Shown one piece after another: positions 1 to 64,000 of a stretch of DNA of 64,000 nt; position 1 is the stretch's first letter, and each line of letters opens with the position of its first letter. The stretch is from Angiostrongylus vasorum (Eukaryota; Nematoda; Chromadorea; Rhabditida; Metastrongylidae). The stretch is taken from NCBI GenBank assembly GCA_018806985.1, contig JADANN010000360.1, forward strand, positions 792,001 to 856,000, read 5' to 3'. The position numbers were made by a program, and so were the translations under genes. The notes beneath the pieces were generated by a model. The model was not told where the DNA came from, did not search any database, and worked only from the letters and a program-made list of their open reading frames with translations.

Positions 1-59
1 GAGAGGGAGATTGTTTTTTTTTAAGCAGAACGCTACAAATTCCTTCAGACGAAAGAGAT

Positions 60-150
60 TATGAGATATGAGCAAAACGAGAAACTTCAGTTGGGTTTTG
101 CACCTGCGATTACCTGTTTTCGGAGCTCACGTGCTAAAAAAAGAAGGAGC
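60..150 (-). repeat. SINE-A' head fragment
   Basis: GAGATATGAGCAAAACGAGA and GGAGCTCACGTGC match the reverse of the SINE-A' head at 59440-59565. Confidence 0.5.
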
Positions 151-307
151 AGTCAGGAAAGAGAAGTTGTAGTTTCTACTGCAGCTTCATCTCAACTGCG
201 TCCATTGTGATTTGTTCCCCCGGATCATTCCCATTCACGAGTGATTGGTGGTAGCACCGTTAGGGCAAAAATATGATTGAGAGAAAGATAAAGCAAAGGT
301 CTAGGTT

Positions 308-455
308 GGTGTGGTGGATGGCACGTGAGCCACCGGTAAGGCTAGTCCCGGATTCGAAGCCCAACAGAAGTTCCGAGTATTGCTTATATCTCAGCACCCT
401 GTGGTTATATCTTACACCATACCCTCCCATAAAAAAATGAATAGGCAGTAAATAG
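308..455 (+). repeat. tRNA-derived SINE-A' copy
   Basis: GGTGTGGTGGATGGCACGTG (A-box region), CCGGATTCGAAGCCC (B box), ATATCTCAGCACCCTGTGGT and the tail AATAGGCAGTAAATAGAAGT. Confidence 0.7.
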
Positions 456-829
456 AAGTTAGAACATTGTGGTTACTTTGAACCAATTTGCTAAACAGAG
501 CCTCGTGGTGCTTCAATAATAGGAGGTTCTCATCAACGTCTTTTATTCCCAATAAAAATTGACAAGCGGCGATGGTCGATGCGTTTGAGGTCGTCGACGA
601 ATAGGCCTTGCCCAAAGCTTATTTGAAGGCTAATTTCGTAACATTTCTCACCAATAAAGCTTTTCGTAAGTTCATCCAAAAATTGTGTAACTTATAGGTC
701 CAAACTTAGGGGGAAATATTTGCAACCAGGTCCGTTAACGCATCACAGGGACGTGTGGGGTCGTTACTATATCCTAGCGGTTTTTTTTAAACCTAGGCTT
801 CATGCCAGTCAACCTGACCTTCCCAACTT

Positions 830-858
830 CTGAGGAAGATGAAATCCGTCGAAACGCC
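830..858 (+). ncRNA. Hammerhead-like core
   Basis: CTGAGGA, 14 nt (AGATGAAATCCGTC; GAT/GTC can pair), GAAAC. Both boxes intact; no adjacent Penelope-like coding sequence recognised. Confidence 0.4.
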
Positions 859-1504
859 AGCTCTTTTGAGTAAATAGCATAGTGACAACCCTCATGTGTG
901 CTTGCCAGCAAAACAGTGAATTGTTGATGAATGCCGGGGTTAATAGAAAGTTGGTCTTGGGAATTGCTTCATGAAGGATATGTCTATATATGAACTAGTA
1001 GAGGTTAGTCTTCTACTTCCGGCATACTAGTTGTTCCTTCTACCCACACTGAATTTTCAAATATTGAACGTTCCAGGAACCAATTTCATGGACAGCATTG
1101 CAAAACAGCAACCAGCCCTTTCGCCATCGCTATAGCGTTTGTGAAATGAATTGCATTACAGCGTAAAATGCTGACAAGAGTTCTCTACTGATGGGAGAGC
1201 TTAATAGTGGAGCTATCCAACGAATTCGAAGCTCTATTTTGTTGTAGAGAATGATGTCTCTGTTCAAAGTGAGAACTATCTCTTATAATTTATCTGTTCA
1301 TAGGACTTTTAATGCACTCTTAGATCTCCGTCTAGAATGAAGCCTCAGACGGTGCATGTGCATCTAATGGATAGGTAACTGTTGATCAATGGAAAGATGA
1401 AGCTGTTCGACTTTCGCTTCGAAAGCATTTGAGAGTTCTTAACGAACCTTTCAATGTTAACTTTTTATTTACTCCCTACAACAATTTACAATTTATTTAC
1501 TGCC

Positions 1505-1612
1505 CGCATGGTGTGGTGGTGAACGCGTTAGCCCCGGAAAGGGTAATAGCGCGTTCGTTCCCCACCGTAGACACCTGCGGTCCGGAGTTTTGCAAATATC
1601 TCGGCATCATTG
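1505..1612 (+). repeat. Foldback-A repeat, right half
   Basis: GCATGGTGTGGTGGTGAACG, GTAATAGCGCGTTCGTTCCC, CACCTGCGGTCCGGAGTTTT, ATATCTCGGCATCATTG. Confidence 0.85.
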
Positions 1613-2265
1613 AACTTTACAATTTTATTCCTTTCAGTGTTTACTTTTTGTTTTCATTAGACATCAAACTTAAACTACAGTTTGTTTCACTTTTCCGCCA
1701 CTCCCCCGCCTATTTCACTCTTGCGATTTCTAGGAAACGTTTATTTTATACATTTCATCTAGTTAATTCAATCAGACAAATCTATTTCAAAATGGAACTC
1801 ATGGTACACTTCAATCTGTTGTGGGTCGACAGCCTACGTAGCACTGCAAGGGTCCGCACCAGGTCTGGCGAAGTGGTGATCGATTGGAGTAGGTCAAGAG
1901 CTCATTGTCGATACGGATTTTTCGATAACTGTTGATCGTTTTTCGGCAACTGGAACCAGCTGAGGAGCGCAGACCTTCATAGATTTATAGAACGAGACTT
2001 TGACGTACCGTTCTAAAAGCGCAAGTGTACATTTAAAAGTTATTTTAATTTATAAGTGCTTACATTCCAACTTTCGAAAATTTGAAGCAAAATAAATATT
2101 CTGAAAAGGTTAAACCCAAATCGGCACACTGGAAGAGACCGTCGTTCTTGCCGAAAGAAATACCATTTGTTTAGTCCCACTTATGTGTGTGAACTACGAG
2201 CCTCAACGATGAAGGTTCTTTTTTCGGGCCAAGAAGAAATCGAAGGGACCACTGATCTCTTCAGG

Positions 2266-2525
2266 CGCTCAGCGCATGGGATCGATTCCCGCGCCTGTGG
2301 CTCACCGAGCCCTCCATCATTCTAGGGTCGGCAAATTGGTACGAGACTTGTCTGGGAGGATAGCAGCACTGGCTAGATACAACGGTATGCAACCGCGAGT
2401 CATTGTAGGGGCCAGATATGCATTAAATCATCTCCAACGATGCTTAATGAAGTCGAATGCATGGCGCGTCCCTCAGGGATTGATCAACGCCGAAAGCTTT
2501 ATACTTTTATCCGTTATCCCCAAAA
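2266..2525 (+). repeat. SINE-B copy, head truncated
   Basis: Begins at the B box GGGATCGATTCCCGC, then ACGAGACTTGTCTGGGAGG and GATCAACGCCGAAAGCTTTA. Confidence 0.85.
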
Positions 2526-2569
2526 AAGATCGCAAAAAACATCTCAATAAATCCTAAACAACATGCGAA

Positions 2570-5100
2570 GAAATGGGCCAAATTGTCATTCGGGAGCTGA
2601 GGAAGTGAGTTGCCGTGGTTGATGTGAGGGTGCCATTGGTGGTAATTCTTCATCGATGGCGAAGATATGACGTCGTTCAATGACTACATAGTGGTTCGAT
2701 GATGGTAAAGACCTGGTTGATCAGTAAACTGGCTTTTGTGATTACCACCGACTTTGGTATTGCTCCTGACTCAAATTCATGAGGAAAAGAGCATTTCTTA
2801 GGAGCAGGAATATTGAAGCGACAAAGAAATGCCTTGTTATGTCAATAGAAAGACATAGTCATTCTTCCAAACAGGAAACTTTATGTAACTGCTGGGTTCG
2901 AGTCATCAATCGACCACGTTGACGTTAACGGTCAATTTTGTTTTCAAGAGCGCTTGTTAATACGACTGCTAGTAAAGCTGATCTAGATTTCCTTTGCTGG
3001 TTCTAGGGTAGGATATTTTAGCAAAGGCTGTGTACAGGGAAAGAGAGAAGTTGTATACAACTTGGCTTTTCGTTAGCACATTCGTAGAGAAATAAACTTC
3101 AGATCGGAATTAAAAAGCAGTTTCCGCTCATTCGAGATGAACGAAGAGTGTCACACTTCTCGTATTACGCCCTTTATTTCCACGGTTGTTGGGACACGGG
3201 TACCTCTCCAGACTCAGCCTCGGTGAAGTGGGTGTAGTGATGGGTTGTGTGTCAGGCTCTTTCACAATAGACAAGAGGCTTGTTTGTTGCAGGACCACGA
3301 ACACCTATCTATATAGTTCCGTTCAATTTCATTACAAAATTTTGTCAATGTCTGCTCGAAGAATAAAATATGCATGCACATTGGTAGATGCACGTATGAA
3401 TAATTATGTTTAAGAGTTCACCGAAGGTGAACGTCATTTCGGCGGAGAGACAGAGACTTCATCCCCTGAGCACATCGCCATCTCAAAGCAATTATAGAGC
3501 TTATTACCTTGTGTGTGAAGATGCCCTGTATCGGTAAACTGCCTGCCGACTCGTCCACGAGGAAGAAGTCAATAAACAACCTCGTCAGTTGTACACATTA
3601 TTCTGAAATGTACTGAGATATCAGCGATTTAATAAATATGTGGGCTCACTTCAATGAAATCGTGAAACTGCGAACCCTACTTTAGAGCTGAATATTAGCA
3701 CACCGGTGACGGTGCGCCTTGATTTCAATGCGAATGATGCAAAACAATGGCCGCTTTGAGATTTTTACCAACGTATCCTTGTTCATACTAAATTATATCT
3801 CTTGCAATAAAGAACACTACAATCTGCAGATCTTTGGCTATAAGGCACAGGCTTTCATATCCCACGACTACGGAATTTTCCTTTCATTTAACCCCCATAG
3901 GACGTAAATTCTTCCCTTTTATTTCATCATTGAGCTTTTTTTAAATAAAGAAGCATTTGAACGGGCAGAATTTCTTCTAGAAGGTAGTGATCGTGGTAAT
4001 GTATTCCTTTATATTCCTTGGATTTGCAGTTACCGCTTTTGCTTGCGAATTTTTGAAAATTCAAATCCTGCTTTCAATTTCTGAAGGCTCTAAGAGGATT
4101 TAGAATCGGTAGGATTTTTTTGATTCTTAACCAGATCGTTCACGGAATAAATGTTTTAAAACCCTCTAGTAAGTCGAACAATATCAAGAGTGTACTGATT
4201 TTTTTCACAGCAGGTGTTATGTAGAATACAACCACAAAGGTGCTGAAATATTTGCAAAACTTGAACCCCAGGCAAGAACGATCCTCGATTACCCATTCCA
4301 ATGGCTCACGTATTACTCACGGCATCATTGAGGCCCCTCGCTCTGCCTTTCTCTCACCCAGTGCCAAGATTGAGAGCAAGTGGGTCAAAAAGGTTTCCTC
4401 TATAAATCTGTAAAGTTCTCAATTCTTAAACAACTCTTTGAATGGAGCAATTATTGTCTGTGGTAGAAAAACTAGCATCGGCGCATCGTTGCGAAAAGAC
4501 CTTCAAAATAGGGCTGTGTCTTTCAAGCACTGATGTATCGCTAAGTATTTCTAAAGCACATAGGCTCCAATCCAGAATTCGACTTCAGACTCTGCCAACG
4601 CCTGTTCTCGGGTTTCCACTTTTGCACAACAACATCGAGCGATAAGATTTCATTTGGGTCAAACATTCAAGGCCACGATTTCAGTCCAACGTCGTCTCCG
4701 TAGGTTCCCGACGATTTCTTTTTCACCACTGCTGACCATTTTCTTACCTTTTCTTACCAGTTAGTTCAATTTCGGGCATCAGATATTCGGTAATGCATTC
4801 GTATTAGATGCTTTTGCCCAAACGGACATAGCGCTTCTGATTGATTCACTTTTATAGAAGCCTATCGGATGGATGTCTTTCTGTTCGTTCTTCTGTCGCT
4901 ACAGATTTCCTGCTTTGGAGGTATATACAACACTTATATGATTTTCCGACCTATTAGAAGAAAACATCGGAAGATTCTTCTACTCACTCGAATGCCTTTT
5001 TATTGCTACCGATTTCTACTAGTCTTGAACCGAACATATTGGGACAAGTTAAATACAAATTTTTAGGCCGATAGAAAAGTGGTTATAAAAGCCACAGCGC
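2570..5100. other. Upstream or intronic DNA, nothing coding recognised
   Basis: Apart from the repeat at 4222-4340, no exon or repeat family is supported here. The cadherin frame could not be extended upstream of 5116. Confidence 0.4.
4222..4340 (-). repeat. Foldback-A/A' repeat, diverged
   Basis: ACAACCACAAAGGTGCTGAA then ATATTTGCAAAAC and a degraded interior with GGCTCACG. Confidence 0.55.
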
Positions 5101-5115
5101 CATAGAATATGTCAG

Positions 5116-63617
<58,502 letters not shown>

Positions 63618-64000
63618 ATAGAAGTTATGTAGTGTACAAGATATTGACACAAATCAAAAAAAACGTTATTGAGAAAGCAACAGTTTGGAACTACGGGGTG
63701 GACTATAGCGTGGGCCTCAGAGTACGATCTGAGTACTTGGAACCGAGCAGTACCGAGCGAAGTTATTCACAGGCATAAGCAGACATCATTTATTCACCAC
63801 ACGACTTCTCACATTAAATGAACTCATGCAGCATGTCATGCACCGTTTCTTTCAAATAGAGGAAGGACAACAAACAAGGCTTAGAAAATTCTATAAATTT
63901 TCGCAGCTCCTTTCATATAAGCCTTATAGGAGCTGTAAACTTTAGTAGATTTTGATCCTGTTTTTCCTAAAGAAAGAGGAACAAACAGATGAAAGCACAT
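63618..64000. other. Downstream sequence
   Basis: Nothing recognised; no canonical polyadenylation signal. Confidence 0.4.

Overview
The window looks like nuclear DNA from a multicellular animal, most likely a parasitic nematode of the strongylid/hookworm type. This is inference from short exons (36-484 nt) split by 40 nt to 10 kb introns, GT-AG junctions, dense tRNA-derived SINEs and foldback repeats, nematode-style LINE 3' ends, mariner relics and a Penelope-like element. No bacterial operons, rRNA genes, intact tRNA genes or CRISPR arrays are seen.

One gene organises nearly the whole window. About 48 plus-strand exons between 5116 and 63617 encode the C-terminal part of a very large, divergent cadherin: roughly 13-14 extracellular cadherin (EC) repeats, a Ser/Thr-rich mucin-like insert, a membrane-proximal region without recognisable EGF or laminin-G modules, one transmembrane helix (53885-54062) and a putative cytoplasmic tail ending in a stop at 63615-63617. 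Most junctions keep reading phase when joined. The 5' end (start codon, signal peptide) was not found and probably lies upstream. Only four linkers (near 13970, 22880, 28770 and 47050) keep a recognisable calcium-binding DxNDN-type motif. One exon (28744-28925) carries a clear +1 frameshift in a run of five T.

Region by region: 1-5.1 kb, repeats and nothing coding that I can recognise; 5.1-9.8 kb, dense exons including the Ser/Thr-rich exon; 9.8-13.7 kb, intron with a foldback repeat and a mariner relic; 13.7-16.9 kb, exons flanking a SINE that holds a 539-nt pure TG tract; 17.0-18.3 kb, a Penelope-like element with a GIY-YIG domain and inverted terminal repeats carrying hammerhead-like cores; 18.9-22.9 kb, exons; 23-27 kb, mariner, LINE and 370-bp repeat copies; 27.2-36.3 kb, exons and many SINEs; 36.3-46.9 kb, a 10.6-kb intron with a nested single-exon gene or retrocopy (45025-46227); 46.9-54.2 kb, the last EC repeats and the membrane exon; 54.2-63.6 kb, tail exons separated by repeats; 63.6-64 kb, downstream sequence.

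The exons together describe one adhesion receptor. The rest is mobile-element debris in its introns. The most unusual non-coding signal is a family of hammerhead-ribozyme-like cores (five copies), two of them in the inverted terminal repeats around a GIY-YIG remnant.
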